64,000 nt of DNA, taken from contig NZ_JAJIWO010000001.1 of NCBI RefSeq assembly GCF_020880695.1, forward strand, positions 372,001-436,000, written 5' to 3'. The stretch is from Mucilaginibacter sp. UR6-11. GTDB lineage: Bacteria; Bacteroidota; Bacteroidia; Sphingobacteriales; Sphingobacteriaceae. The notes beneath the pieces were generated by a model that saw only the letters and a program-made list of their open reading frames with translations, did not search any database and was not told where the DNA came from. The position numbers were made by a program, and so were the translations under genes. This document shows, piece after piece, positions 50,486 through 60,800 of the stretch (within the stretch, counting starts at the first letter, position 1; every line of letters begins with the position of its first letter).

Positions 50486-51712
50486 ATGAAGAAAATTTAT
50501 TTATGCGTTGCTGCCTTATATTTAGGGATAGTCGCCTCGCATGCGCAAACTACACAACAAGTTGCAAAAGACAGCGCTTATCAGGCACGCAAGCTTAAAG
50601 TTGATGAGGTAAACCTGGTTTCTGCTTATTATCACCAGGACGGCAATAACTCGGCAGTTACCGGTGGTATCGGGACAGAAAAGCTAACAGACTTTGCCAA
50701 TACCTTTGATCTTCAGCTCTCCAGATATAGCCTTAACGGCCATAAGCATACTTTTTTGTTTGAGCTAGGCGTAGACCATTATACATCGGCCTCGTCTGAT
50801 AAAATCGATCCGCTTAGTATATCTTCAGCCTCAAGACAGGACACCCGTGTTTATCCATCTTTAAATTGGACGGTATCCAATGACAAAACAGGCAATGCTT
50901 TTGGCATAACCGGATCCTATTCACATGAATTTGATTATCAGTCATTTGGGGGTGGCATCAACTTAACCCGTCTTTCAAAAAATAAAAATACCCAATTTGA
51001 TTTTAAAGCGACGGCATTTTTAGATACCTGGAAGGTGATACTGCCAGTTGAGTTACGACCACCGGGTTACGGATCCGGATCGGGAAAGGACGAAAGGAAC
51101 GGTGGGTCTGTTGATTATAAACCGCGAAATTCTTTTAGCACATCGTTCTCTTTATCGCAGGTATTTACTAAGCGATTTCAGGCATTGCTAGTTGTAGAAC
51201 CATCTTATCAAAAAGGCCTGCTGGCAACAAAATACCAGCGTGACTATTTTACGGACGGCACTGAAAGGGTAGAAAATCTTCCGGAAAGCCGGTATAAGTT
51301 GCCAATAGGTGTTCGTTTTAATTATTTCCTGGATGACCATTTTATAATACGCACGTTTTATCGCTATTATATGGATAATTGGGGAATAAGGGCACATACC
51401 GCCGAACTGGAAATACCTGTTAAATTAACCTCATTTGTATCGGTAAGCCCGTTTTATAGATATAATAACCAGGTTGGTACCCGATATTTTAAACCCTATG
51501 GGCAACATAGTCCAACTGATGTTTTTTATACCAGTGATTATGACTTATCTACTTTAACCAGCAATTTTGTTGGCGCCAACATCAGGTTATCACCTCCGGC
51601 AGGAATATTCGGCTGGCAACATTTCAATTCACTTGAGATAAGGGCGGGGCATTACATGCGGTCGACAGGTTTAAACTCGAATATCGTAACCCTGGCTATG
51701 AAATTTAAATAA
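50486..51712 (+). CDS. DUF3570 beta-barrel protein
   Basis: A 408-residue protein with a signal peptide (MKKIYLCVAALYLGIVASHAQ). It has the alternating, aromatic-rich look of an outer-membrane barrel and the DUF3570 landmarks DEVNLVSAYYHQDGNNSAVTGG, DTRVYPSLNWTVSND, RDYFTDGTERVENLPESRYKLPIG and SFVSVSPFYRYNNQVG. It ends in a phenylalanine/lysine barrel C terminus. It lies between DUF4266 and ApbE, the usual order for this operon. A role in outer-membrane electron transfer or metal handling is suspected for the set, not shown. Confidence 0.88.
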   Translation: MKKIYLCVAALYLGIVASHAQTTQQVAKDSAYQARKLKVDEVNLVSAYYHQDGNNSAVTGGIGTEKLTDFANTFDLQLSRYSLNGHKHTFLFELGVDHYTSASSDKIDPLSISSASRQDTRVYPSLNWTVSNDKTGNAFGITGSYSHEFDYQSFGGGINLTRLSKNKNTQFDFKATAFLDTWKVILPVELRPPGYGSGSGKDERNGGSVDYKPRNSFSTSFSLSQVFTKRFQALLVVEPSYQKGLLATKYQRDYFTDGTERVENLPESRYKLPIGVRFNYFLDDHFIIRTFYRYYMDNWGIRAHTAELEIPVKLTSFVSVSPFYRYNNQVGTRYFKPYGQHSPTDVFYTSDYDLSTLTSNFVGANIRLSPPAGIFGWQHFNSLEIRAGHYMRSTGLNSNIVTLAMKFK

Positions 51713-51763
51713 CCCTTAATTAGCTTATCTTTAATATTGGTATAGCTTTATTACAAGAACGTT

Positions 51764-52705
51764 TTGGTAAAAATGGCAGATCAGCAAATTTTTAAACGAA
51801 GCTGCAAGCTAATGGGCAACCGTTTTGAACTTAGCGCAATTGCCGCAGACGAAAAATGGGCCAATGACAAAATCGATGCAGGTATTGAGGAGATCAGTCG
51901 TATTGAAAAACTCTTGACCACATTTAGCGACGACAGCGAAACAAATCAAATAAATCATAACGCCGGAATAACGCCCGTAGCAGTAAGTAGGGAAACATTC
52001 GAGCTGATAAAACGCTCCATCCGAATATCTGAAGTAACCCAGGGTGCCTTTGATATCACTTATGGATCTGTTGACAAGAGCCTGTGGAACTTTGATCAAA
52101 ACATGACTTCACTGCCTGATAAAGCCACGGCCAAGCAAATGGTCAGGCTGATCAATTTTAGAAATATCGTCCTTGATGATGATAAGTGCACTGTGTTTTT
52201 GCGGGAACAGGGAATGCGAATTGGTTTTGGGGGCATAGGTAAAGGTTATGCGGCCGAGCGTGCAAAACAAGTGATGAAACAGGCCGGTGTAACCAGTGGA
52301 GTTGTAAATGCATCAGGCGACCTAAGCGCATGGGGCGTGCAGCCAAATGGTAAAAAATGGACGATTGGCATCGCCAATCCCGATTCGACCCATGAAATCT
52401 TTTCATACCTGGATATTACAGACCTGGCAGTGGCAACTTCCGGTAATTATGAGAAATTTGTTATAATTGACGGTAAGAAATACTCGCATACTATTAACCC
52501 GCTAACCGGCCTCCCTGTTACAGGTATTAAAAGCGTGACAATAATAACTACAAATGCCGAAATTGCTGATGCTATGGCTACCCCGGTAATGATTATGGGC
52601 ATCCATGCAGGGCTGGATATGATTAATCAAATGAAGCATATCGAAGCAATAATTATTGACGATAATAACCGCTTATACGCTTCAAAAAATATAAATATTA
52701 AATAG
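51764..52705 (+). CDS. apbE: FAD:protein FMN transferase (ApbE family)
   Basis: An approximately 310-residue ApbE-family enzyme. The frame opens with a TTG at 51764; an ATG at 51773 is the more likely start (MADQQIFKRS). Conserved blocks are GGIGKGYAAERAKQVM, VVNASGDLSAWG, ATSGNYEKFV, YSHTINPLTGLPV and AEIADAMATPVMIMG, the last with the Mg-binding Asp. The enzyme attaches FMN to a Thr/Ser of exported proteins. No signal peptide is visible, unlike most ApbE lipoproteins, so its site of action is uncertain. Last gene of the operon. Confidence 0.9.
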   Translation: MVKMADQQIFKRSCKLMGNRFELSAIAADEKWANDKIDAGIEEISRIEKLLTTFSDDSETNQINHNAGITPVAVSRETFELIKRSIRISEVTQGAFDITYGSVDKSLWNFDQNMTSLPDKATAKQMVRLINFRNIVLDDDKCTVFLREQGMRIGFGGIGKGYAAERAKQVMKQAGVTSGVVNASGDLSAWGVQPNGKKWTIGIANPDSTHEIFSYLDITDLAVATSGNYEKFVIIDGKKYSHTINPLTGLPVTGIKSVTIITTNAEIADAMATPVMIMGIHAGLDMINQMKHIEAIIIDDNNRLYASKNINIK

Positions 52706-52734
52706 TACCAGGTAATTAATCAACGGCATTTAAA

Positions 52735-53466
52735 TTATTGCGCGCCGAAGAGCCCGTATTTTAAAATGCAGTACATTGCTCTTACCCCATCTTTCCAGCC
52801 TATTTTTTTACCGTCTTCATAAGTACGCCCATAGTAGGATATCCCTACTTCATAAATCCGTATACGTGGTATCCGAGCCATCTTGATGGTCACTTCGGGC
52901 TCAAAGCCAAAGCGTCGCTCTTTAAGATTAAGAGATCTGATTATATCAGTGTTAAACAACTTATAACACGTTTCCATATCCGTAAGGTTAAGATTGGCCA
53001 TCATATTACATAAAAATGTAAGCCACTTATTACCGATGGTATGCCAAAAAAACAAGATACGATGGGGATTGCTTCCCATAAACCTCGATCCGTAAACAAT
53101 ATCGGCGAAGCCGTTACAGACCGGCTTTAACAAATCATTATACTCTGCCGGGTCATATTCAAGATCAGCATCTTGTATAATCAAATATTCGCCGGTAGCT
53201 TTAGCGATACCGGCATGCAGGCTTGCCCCCTTACCCATGTTTACCGGTTGTTTAAAATATTTTATATCAAGTGCAGGGTGCCCATCCCGATAGCCCGCTA
53301 TTGCAGACTCTGTATTATCGGTCGAACAATCATCAATAATTATAACTTCTTTATCAATAGCATTAATCAACTCAACAGCGCTAATCTTATCAAGGATAAG
53401 ATGAATAGTGGCGCCCTCATTAAATACCGGAATAATTATTGATAATTTATTTATTTTCATGGGCAT
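52735..53466 (-). CDS. GT2 dolichol-phosphate-mannose-synthase-like glycosyltransferase
   Basis: A 243-residue GT-A enzyme: [14 protein letters not shown] starts it, [13 protein letters not shown] is the second strand, [28 protein letters not shown] carries the metal-binding DAD and the following acidic site, and [30 protein letters not shown] with [14 protein letters not shown] are the DPM1-type core motifs. It lacks C-terminal membrane helices, so it is the short, soluble form. It should load a sugar from a nucleotide donor onto a polyprenyl phosphate. It is convergent with apbE. The sugar is not defined by the sequence. Confidence 0.88.
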   Translation of the reverse strand: MPMKINKLSIIIPVFNEGATIHLILDKISAVELINAIDKEVIIIDDCSTDNTESAIAGYRDGHPALDIKYFKQPVNMGKGASLHAGIAKATGEYLIIQDADLEYDPAEYNDLLKPVCNGFADIVYGSRFMGSNPHRILFFWHTIGNKWLTFLCNMMANLNLTDMETCYKLFNTDIIRSLNLKERRFGFEPEVTIKMARIPRIRIYEVGISYYGRTYEDGKKIGWKDGVRAMYCILKYGLFGAQ

Positions 53467-53805
53467 TTATTACAATTATATTGAAATTATTCCAAATTAT
53501 AAATGCCTGTTAATTCTTTGCCGCTTCAGCAAGTACTTACTTATTAACCGGACATATTCTACATCTTTATCCTTTGTAGCTAGCTATTATTTTCTTCACG
53601 CAGGGAACGATTTTAGTTATCGACTAAATAACTCTCAGTCAATTGGTATTTATACGTAAGATGCCAAAAACAGTTGTCTTAGCAAGATGCTACAAGTCTC
53701 AGCTTAGAAAAAAACGGGACAAGGAATTGCTTCCTTTGTCCCGTCAAGTGCGGCCAGGGGAACCGCACTTTTATCAATCACAATTATTACTTATTAATCA
53801 TTTTT
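53467..53805. other. Intergenic region between glycosyltransferase and protease, with terminator
   Basis: The 339-base spacer contains the terminator and the second hairpin listed next. The part nearest the glycosyltransferase (53467-53700) is AT rich, presumably with its promoter; no repeat or dyad of the earlier types was seen. Confidence 0.5.
53708..53770 (-). terminator. Rho-independent terminator after the protease, with an adjacent hairpin
   Basis: On the minus strand ACGGGACAAAGGAA (53744 to 53731) pairs with TTCCTTGTCCCGT (53726 to 53714, one bulge) around a 4-base loop and is followed by seven T residues. A second hairpin (53746-53753 with 53763-53770, AAGTGCGG / CCGCACTT) precedes it. 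Together they end the SusC/SusD/protease unit. Confidence 0.88.
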
Positions 53806-56355
53806 TTATCCGATTGGTGCACCTGCCGGCATAACTTCTGCTTTTTCAGGTACAAATTTAGCGGGGTCCTTTTCAAACTCTTCAATCATCTGCAGTGCAT
53901 ACAAGTAATCTGCTTTAAGCAATTGGTCTGTAGCATCGGCGGCACCAGACTCGGCCCATTTTTTAAATTCGTTTACCTTTAACAATGCAATAGCGTGCAC
54001 ACTGCCGGCGGCACCTTCTGCTCCGGCAAGGCCAAGCAATTGTTTAAGCGCGGTATAGCGCACCACACGTTGTAATTCGCCTTTATAGCCGGTAATAGTT
54101 GGCGTTTTCCAGGTTTGCTCAATTACTTTATCGATAACCGGCACCAATCCCGGCTGGCTTTCTTCACGCGCATGATATTCTACCAGGCGCGCCGCTCTTT
54201 CAGGATCAAATATCGCCGACAAAGTCGCATCAGCAATTGATTCGGCAGCACCTACCGGATCAAACGTTACACCGGTATAGCCATCAAAGTCTTCACGAGA
54301 TTTGGTATATCCTATTGGTGTTGGCGGTATCATTTTAATGATCTTCTCAGGAATAGCCAATTCTTCGGGTTTTAAAGTGCTCATTAAAGCGTCAAAGGCA
54401 TTCCACTGTTGTTTAGGGTCCAGCATCCCGGTCACGGGCTGGCCATCTCCGCGTAATGCATACCTAAAGTTTTGGCCTCCAAGCAAATATGATGCAGCAT
54501 CAATCTGGTAACGGTGCAGTAAATACACCGGCACCAATACATCTTCAATAGTTGACATCGGTGCACCTACTGGAATCGCTTTTTCTGAAAACGCATCCAA
54601 AGCATGTTTACGGACATCCAATAAACGGGTTAATTCAATACCGGCATCTTTACCGTTGTCCCATTGTGCAGAATTGGGGTGCACTCCCATATCAAACATA
54701 AATACCAAACCCATCTTAATAGATTCCTGCATGATCTTTTCTAAAGCTGCTTTCTCATCTGTTCCTTTAGGAAATTGAGTATATCCCCACATTACCGCGC
54801 GCTTGTCATAAGCGCCAATGCCCTTAGCATAAGCCTCTGATACGTCAAGCGTACCGTCTTTTTTTACAGTGATTTTAGGGAAGGGATAATCATCAACAGA
54901 TGAACGGTCCTCGGCACTGCCCATATGGTTATGATAGAAACCAAGAGTATGACCAATTTCATGAGCTGCCAATTGCCTGATGCGGGTTAGCGCTACTTCG
55001 ACAGCTTTTTTTGGTGCGTTCTTGTCACTGCCGTAAATTTGGTTAAGCCCTTGCTGGATCAGGAAATCCTGGCGATCGCGCATTGACGTGAGGGTTACCT
55101 CGCCTTTAATGATCTCACCCGTGCGTGGATCGAATATACCGGCACCATTTGAGAATCCACGCGTTGGATGATGCACCCAGTTAATAACGCTATACCTGAT
55201 GTCCATAGGATCAGCGCCTTCAGGCATCTCTTTTACCTGGAAAGCATTTTTAAATCCGGCCGCTTCAAAAGCCTGGCTCCACCAACCGCCACCTTCAATC
55301 AGCGCCTTTTTAACATCGGTGGGGGCGCCCCTGTCTACGTAATAAATAATAGGTTTAACAGGTTCGCTCATTGCAGCGTTAGGGTCTTTCTTTTCTAAGC
55401 GCCAGCGTCTTATAAACTTTTTAACCAGGGGCTGATCAATAGGCGTTGCAAAATCAAAATATTCCATCGAATTGAAACCAGACCTCGGATCAAACTCACG
55501 GGGTTTATAATTATTATCCGGCAACTCTATGAATGACTGATGTGTACGCACCGTTAATGAACCTGGATCAGGTGCGCTTGGAGGCGTACCGGGCCCCCCA
55601 CCGAAAAAACTACGTTCACCGCCTCCTGTGCCGACGAAGGTTAATAAAGCTTCAAATTCGCTGTTTTTGGGGAAATCTTTTGTATTATCAATAAAAATTG
55701 AAGAGCGGGTTTCATCTAAACGAAAAGCCCCACCGGCAGCTCCGGCACCGCCACGTCCACCGGCGGCTCCGGCACCAGCTCCGCCCGGGACACCGCCGCC
55801 GCGACGACCTCCCCTGCCCTCGGCATTACCCCTGCCGGCACTTTCGGCAATATGGTGGGTATCACGAAACAGGAATGGTGTCAAATCCACCAAAACCTTA
55901 CCATCTTCAATTGCCAATGGTGTAAAGCCGTATATTATAGACATCGGAAAAGATTCTTCAACCGCTTTACGTTCATACGGGTTATCACTTATTGCGCGGT
56001 AATCATAATTTGGTTGTTCCAGCATAACTTTGCTGCCAACTTTAATAAATTTAACTATTCTGAAGCCCCCTATGTTCCCCCGGTTTGGACCCGATGGCAA
56101 TGTGTTTACATATAAAAATTCATTGTCAAACTTATCTATCTCTAATAAAATACGGGCTGTTTTTTCATCATAATAAAAATTGAAAAAGCCTTCAAATTTT
56201 TTCATATTTTGAGTTACTGCCGAAATAGACGTTGCCGGTCCGGCGTTAAAGCCGCCTCTCTCTCCTCCGTTTCCTGCGCCACCACGACCACCTTGTGCCA
56301 TGGTTAGCCCGCTACTGGCAAGTAACAGGGCCACTATTGTTGATTTTAATTTCAT
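53806..56355 (-). CDS. Zinc metalloprotease of the DUF5117/DUF5118 type
   Basis: An 849-residue secreted protease with a signal peptide (MKLKSTIVALLLASSGLTMAQ). HEIGHTLGFYHNHMGS starts at about residue 465 and is the zinc motif HExxHxxxxxHN of the metzincin-like DUF5117 family, with the following glutamate and Met-turn-like RAVMWGY. The region from about 170 to 215 is a long Gly/Ala/Arg-rich insert of low complexity not expected in the fold. It is the last gene of the third Sus-like unit (28 bases after SusD), so its substrate may be a protein or glycoprotein delivered by that SusCD pair. Confidence 0.87.
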   Translation of the reverse strand: MKLKSTIVALLLASSGLTMAQGGRGGAGNGGERGGFNAGPATSISAVTQNMKKFEGFFNFYYDEKTARILLEIDKFDNEFLYVNTLPSGPNRGNIGGFRIVKFIKVGSKVMLEQPNYDYRAISDNPYERKAVEESFPMSIIYGFTPLAIEDGKVLVDLTPFLFRDTHHIAESAGRGNAEGRGGRRGGGVPGGAGAGAAGGRGGAGAAGGAFRLDETRSSIFIDNTKDFPKNSEFEALLTFVGTGGGERSFFGGGPGTPPSAPDPGSLTVRTHQSFIELPDNNYKPREFDPRSGFNSMEYFDFATPIDQPLVKKFIRRWRLEKKDPNAAMSEPVKPIIYYVDRGAPTDVKKALIEGGGWWSQAFEAAGFKNAFQVKEMPEGADPMDIRYSVINWVHHPTRGFSNGAGIFDPRTGEIIKGEVTLTSMRDRQDFLIQQGLNQIYGSDKNAPKKAVEVALTRIRQLAAHEIGHTLGFYHNHMGSAEDRSSVDDYPFPKITVKKDGTLDVSEAYAKGIGAYDKRAVMWGYTQFPKGTDEKAALEKIMQESIKMGLVFMFDMGVHPNSAQWDNGKDAGIELTRLLDVRKHALDAFSEKAIPVGAPMSTIEDVLVPVYLLHRYQIDAASYLLGGQNFRYALRGDGQPVTGMLDPKQQWNAFDALMSTLKPEELAIPEKIIKMIPPTPIGYTKSREDFDGYTGVTFDPVGAAESIADATLSAIFDPERAARLVEYHAREESQPGLVPVIDKVIEQTWKTPTITGYKGELQRVVRYTALKQLLGLAGAEGAAGSVHAIALLKVNEFKKWAESGAADATDQLLKADYLYALQMIEEFEKDPAKFVPEKAEVMPAGAPIG

Positions 56356-56382
56356 GGTTATCTCTATTTAATTGTGATAGTT

Positions 56383-57864
56383 TTATGGATTGGGTTCGCA
56401 AAGCTTATTAATACTCGTTTCGTTAACTGATATCGGCCAGATATAATTCGAAGCAGACACGGCGACAGCTGGTGCCGACGTAGTCGGCGCGGTTTTGGCA
56501 GGCAACGGCAATAATAATCGCTGCAGATCAGGCACACGGAAACCTTCGCCTAAAAATTCGATTTTTCTTTCGGTTAATATCGTGTTGATCAATGCGCCTT
56601 TGGTAGCAATATCAGCCGGTGCAAATATGAAAGTCGGATCAGACCGGTGCCTTACTGCATATAGCATGTTTAAAGCGGTAGCCAGGTCGTCTTTTTGGGC
56701 AGCGGCCTCAGCTAGATTAAGCAAAACTTCCGCATAACGTATAACCGGGATGTAATCCGGATAAGGTGAAGCAGACTTAAACTTGTTTAACCATTTATTG
56801 GTGCCGCCTGTCACCACCAATGTTTTACGGGTATCAGTTGATGCGGTGCTGTAAACCGGATTGGATATGGTACCTGCGGGATTAAGATAGTACTCGCCGT
56901 TGCCTGGTGTATAAGTATATAAATAAGTTAAGGCACTTGTTGTTCCGGGTGCGTCAGCAGTCGTGAACGGGAAAAACAACACCGCTTCAGGACCGGTGTA
57001 GCTTCCGGCAAAAACGGTTACCTGACTGGTTTCCAGCTTATTGTTTACACCTGTTGATGCCTGATAAGGAGCTGTTGGCGAAACAATTTTATTAGCTTCG
57101 GTGATAACGTTTCCATAATCGCCCATGGTTAAATAGATCCTGGTTTTTAAGGCAATAGCGGTATTTCTGTGCGCCCTGGTAGCATTTAACACGGCTGTGG
57201 CGTAGGTAAGAGGCAAACCTGCTTCCGCATCATTTAAATCACTCAGAATCTGCGTATAAACAGCGGCAACAGAACTACGTACCAAATCATTATTGGAATT
57301 TGAGCTTTCGGCTTGTAAACGCAGCGGCACACCGGGGCTTTTGCCTCCGTCGGTAGCGTAAGGCCTGGCAAAAACTTTTACCAGGTCATAATAACAGAGC
57401 GCCCTTAAAAATTTAGCCTCGGCGATGTATTGCGTATATAAAGTTGCGCTTACCTTACTTTTGTTATCTGTTAAACCTTTAATAAAAGTGTTAACCTTGT
57501 TTATCACAGCGTAAGGGTTGCTCCAGGTGGCAACAACTTCGTCTGTGCTTGAGTTTACACTTTGGCTCCAGGTATTTAAACCGGTAACGGTATTGCTTTT
57601 GGTTTGTATAAATTCATCCGCGCGGGTTTCGTTATATAAAATATAACGTCCGCCTAAAAAAGTTCCGGTTTTTGCACTGGCGTAAAGGCCGTTTACTTGT
57701 GCTAAAATCCGTTCAGGGGTATCATAAGCAACCACATCCGAAATGCTTGTTAAAGGCACCGTATCCAGAAAATTCTTTTTACAAGATGTGGAACTCAATA
57801 TTAAAAAGGCCACCAAAATACCTTTGGAACCTGTTGTATTAAATAATGTGCTCAGTTTTCTCAT
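56383..57864 (-). CDS. RagB/SusD-family lipoprotein of the third Sus-like system
   Basis: A 493-residue SusD-like lipoprotein. The lipobox is SSTSC (Cys28) after a signal, then FLDTVPLTSISDVVAYDTPERILAQVNGLYAS. RALCYYDLVKVFARPY and IRYAEVLLNLAEAAAQKDD are the conserved SusD blocks, and the C terminus is the usual IWPISVNE.INKLCEPNP. It pairs with the SusC protein upstream (10 bases). Its ligand cannot be told from the sequence; with the protease downstream, a peptide or glycoprotein is a fair guess. Confidence 0.9.
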   Translation of the reverse strand: MRKLSTLFNTTGSKGILVAFLILSSTSCKKNFLDTVPLTSISDVVAYDTPERILAQVNGLYASAKTGTFLGGRYILYNETRADEFIQTKSNTVTGLNTWSQSVNSSTDEVVATWSNPYAVINKVNTFIKGLTDNKSKVSATLYTQYIAEAKFLRALCYYDLVKVFARPYATDGGKSPGVPLRLQAESSNSNNDLVRSSVAAVYTQILSDLNDAEAGLPLTYATAVLNATRAHRNTAIALKTRIYLTMGDYGNVITEANKIVSPTAPYQASTGVNNKLETSQVTVFAGSYTGPEAVLFFPFTTADAPGTTSALTYLYTYTPGNGEYYLNPAGTISNPVYSTASTDTRKTLVVTGGTNKWLNKFKSASPYPDYIPVIRYAEVLLNLAEAAAQKDDLATALNMLYAVRHRSDPTFIFAPADIATKGALINTILTERKIEFLGEGFRVPDLQRLLLPLPAKTAPTTSAPAVAVSASNYIWPISVNETSINKLCEPNP

Positions 57865-57874
57865 GGTCTTTTTA

Positions 57875-60800
57875 TTAAAATCCGATATTAACGCCGAATG
57901 TTACAGTTCTTGCTTGCGGTGCCGAGTTTTTCTCAACACCCGGGGCCGAGTTTGAATCTCCGTTTGAAGATACCTCAGGATCAGTACCGGTATACTTGGT
58001 TATGGTTAGCAAATTGCTCCCTTGTATGTAGACCCGCATGGAGGCTATACCCGCTTTGGTTACCACACTTTTCGGTAAGCGGTAGCCTAATGCTACGCTT
58101 CTTAATTTAATGAATGAACCGTCCTCAACCGACGCGGTGTTAGCCAGCGAAGAACCGCTTGAGAAGTTATCGTTAAACACCACCCTCGGTACGTCAGTAA
58201 TTTGGCCGGGGTGCGTCCATCTGTTAAGGATATTTACGCTGTTGTTGTAAAAACGGCCATCCATTAAAGTTGTCTTGGTGCCATTATACAGTTTGTTACC
58301 GCCCGAGTACCCAATGTTTATAGCCATATCAAAAGCTTTGTACTGGAGGTTGTTATTGAACCCGCCATAATAAGTGGGGATGGAAGGACCTATTACACGG
58401 CCATCGGCTTTGGCGTCCATAGCCGGTGCTGCCGATCCATCAAGATAGGTCCACTTTTGTGTTGCCGCGTAGTTATACTGTACAATTTGGTTGTTACGGT
58501 TAATATACATACGCTGCCCGTTAGCCGGATTGACGCCGGTAGTTTGGACAACAAATATGGAACCCAATGAATAACCAACCCGCGTTACGTTTGACGGGTC
58601 AAGGCCGGTACCATAAATATCAACGCCGTTGGCCAACGCGGTAACCTTGTTCTGTAAAGTACTGAAGTTGAAATTAGCGGTCCATTTAACAGGGCCCTGG
58701 GTAATAATATGGGCATCAACACTAAACTCAAAACCACGGTTATACATAGAGCCTATATTTGTAGTGATAGAGTTACTCGGTATACCTTTTGACGGCGCCT
58801 GCGCGGCGTTTAATATCATACCGTCAATGTTGTTGTTATAGTAGTCAACATCTAACACAATACGGTTATCAAAAAAACCAAAGTTTAACCCAAAATCGGT
58901 TTTCTTACTGGTTTCCCAACGCAGGTCGGGATTACCAGCCTGGTTAAATCCAAGCGTTGCAATAGTACCGTATAAACTTGATGCGTATAATGAAAGCGCC
59001 GGATAGTTACCAATATTAAGGTTACCTACTTTACCGTAACTGGCCCGCAGCTTTAGAGAGTTAATGGTATTGGCAATTGACAGTTCCTTAAAGAAATCTT
59101 CCTCCGCAACGTTCCAGCCTACAGACCCACCCGCAAAGTTGCCGTATTTATTTCCCGCTGACAAACCGGAATAACCGTCTCTTCTGAATGAACCGCTTAA
59201 CAGGTATTTCTTGTCATAATCATAGTTCATGCTGCTGAAATAAGAGCGAAAACGGTTATCGCCCTGCGAATTTCCCGACACGGTGATATTGGCATACCCG
59301 CCCTGAAAAGTGTTATAATAGTTATCCGTTAATTTGGTACGGGTTGCGCCCCAACCAACACTGGTAGTACTTATTTCTTCATAGCCAGCTAATACGTTAA
59401 GGTGCTGTTTTTTGCCGATGGTAGGTGTATAGTTAATGGTATTTGTCCAATCCCAGCGATAATTTTTAGTGCTAGCGTTAATTGCTGAGCCACCCGCGTC
59501 ATATCCCGGGAAACCCTGTAAAGGATTGGTAAATTGAACATTCTCAACTGTTGACTGATCTAAACTATAACTTGTTTTTAGTTTTAAATTTTTGATGATC
59601 TCCAGTTCACCATAAACATTTCCTATCAGCGCATTACTTTCAGACGAATATTTATCCAGGTCAAGCAATACAACCGGATTATAATAACCACTGATGGTTG
59701 ACGGATCGCCTGCGCCGTAACCAATTGAGTTCCCCACGATATTGTAAGACCCATCAGCATTATATGGTGACAGGTTTGGCGGCAATACCATAGCCTCACG
59801 GGCCAAACCTGTTAACTGTGCAGCCTGGCCAGGCAATGAACCTGTACTGGGCGACCGGTTTATGGAGTTACTGAATGAGAAATTGCTGCCGACATTTAAT
59901 TTAACGGTTAATTTTTGATCAATGTTTACGCGGCCTACTTTGCGCTCAAAAGTATTTTGCACCAAAATACCTTGCTGATTGCTGTAACCTAACGATACGA
60001 AGTAAGAAGTTTTATCAGTACCGCCCGAAAAATTTAAGTTATGGTTATGTGAGATACCGGTATGATAAGCATAATCATACCAGCGCGTGTCTATTAAACT
60101 GCCGTCGGCCCTGTATTGTAGTTTATAACCGGGTGCAGAACCCGCGTTTACCAACGCCTCGTTTTTGATAGTAACGTATTGTTCTGCATTTAAAACTTTA
60201 GGTAAATTATAGGTAGATGTTGAACCCACCCAGCCGTCATAATTAGCTTTAACATTACCTTTTTTTCCTTTTTTGGTGGTAATAACAACCACACCGTTGG
60301 CTGCCCGCGACCCATAAATTGCGGTAGCCGAAGCGTCTTTAAGGATATCCAATGATTCAATATCATTGGGGTTAATGTCCGCCAGTGGATTATTTGCCGC
60401 AAATGAGCCCACGCTGCCTGTAAACAGGGCCACCCCGTCAACAATAATTAACGGATAAGAACTAAGCGATATCGAGTTAAACCCCCTGATGCGAAACACC
60501 GGGCTATTATTTAGCACGCCGCTTGGCTGTATAACGTTAACGCCTGCAGCCTGGCCGGCTAAAGCCTGTTCAAAGCTTTGCACGGGTTTATTCGCAATAT
60601 CCTCGGCGCCTATGTGCGCGGCCGAACCGGTAAACTCTGCTTTGTTTTGCGAGTTATAGCCAGATACAACAACCTCACTTAACTGACTTCGGCTTTCTTC
60701 CATTGAAATGTTAAACGCCCGTTTACCATCAACCACAATCTCTTTTGTTTTATAGCTTATCATGCTAAAAACCAGGATGCTTTTTTCTGGTACTTTTAAT

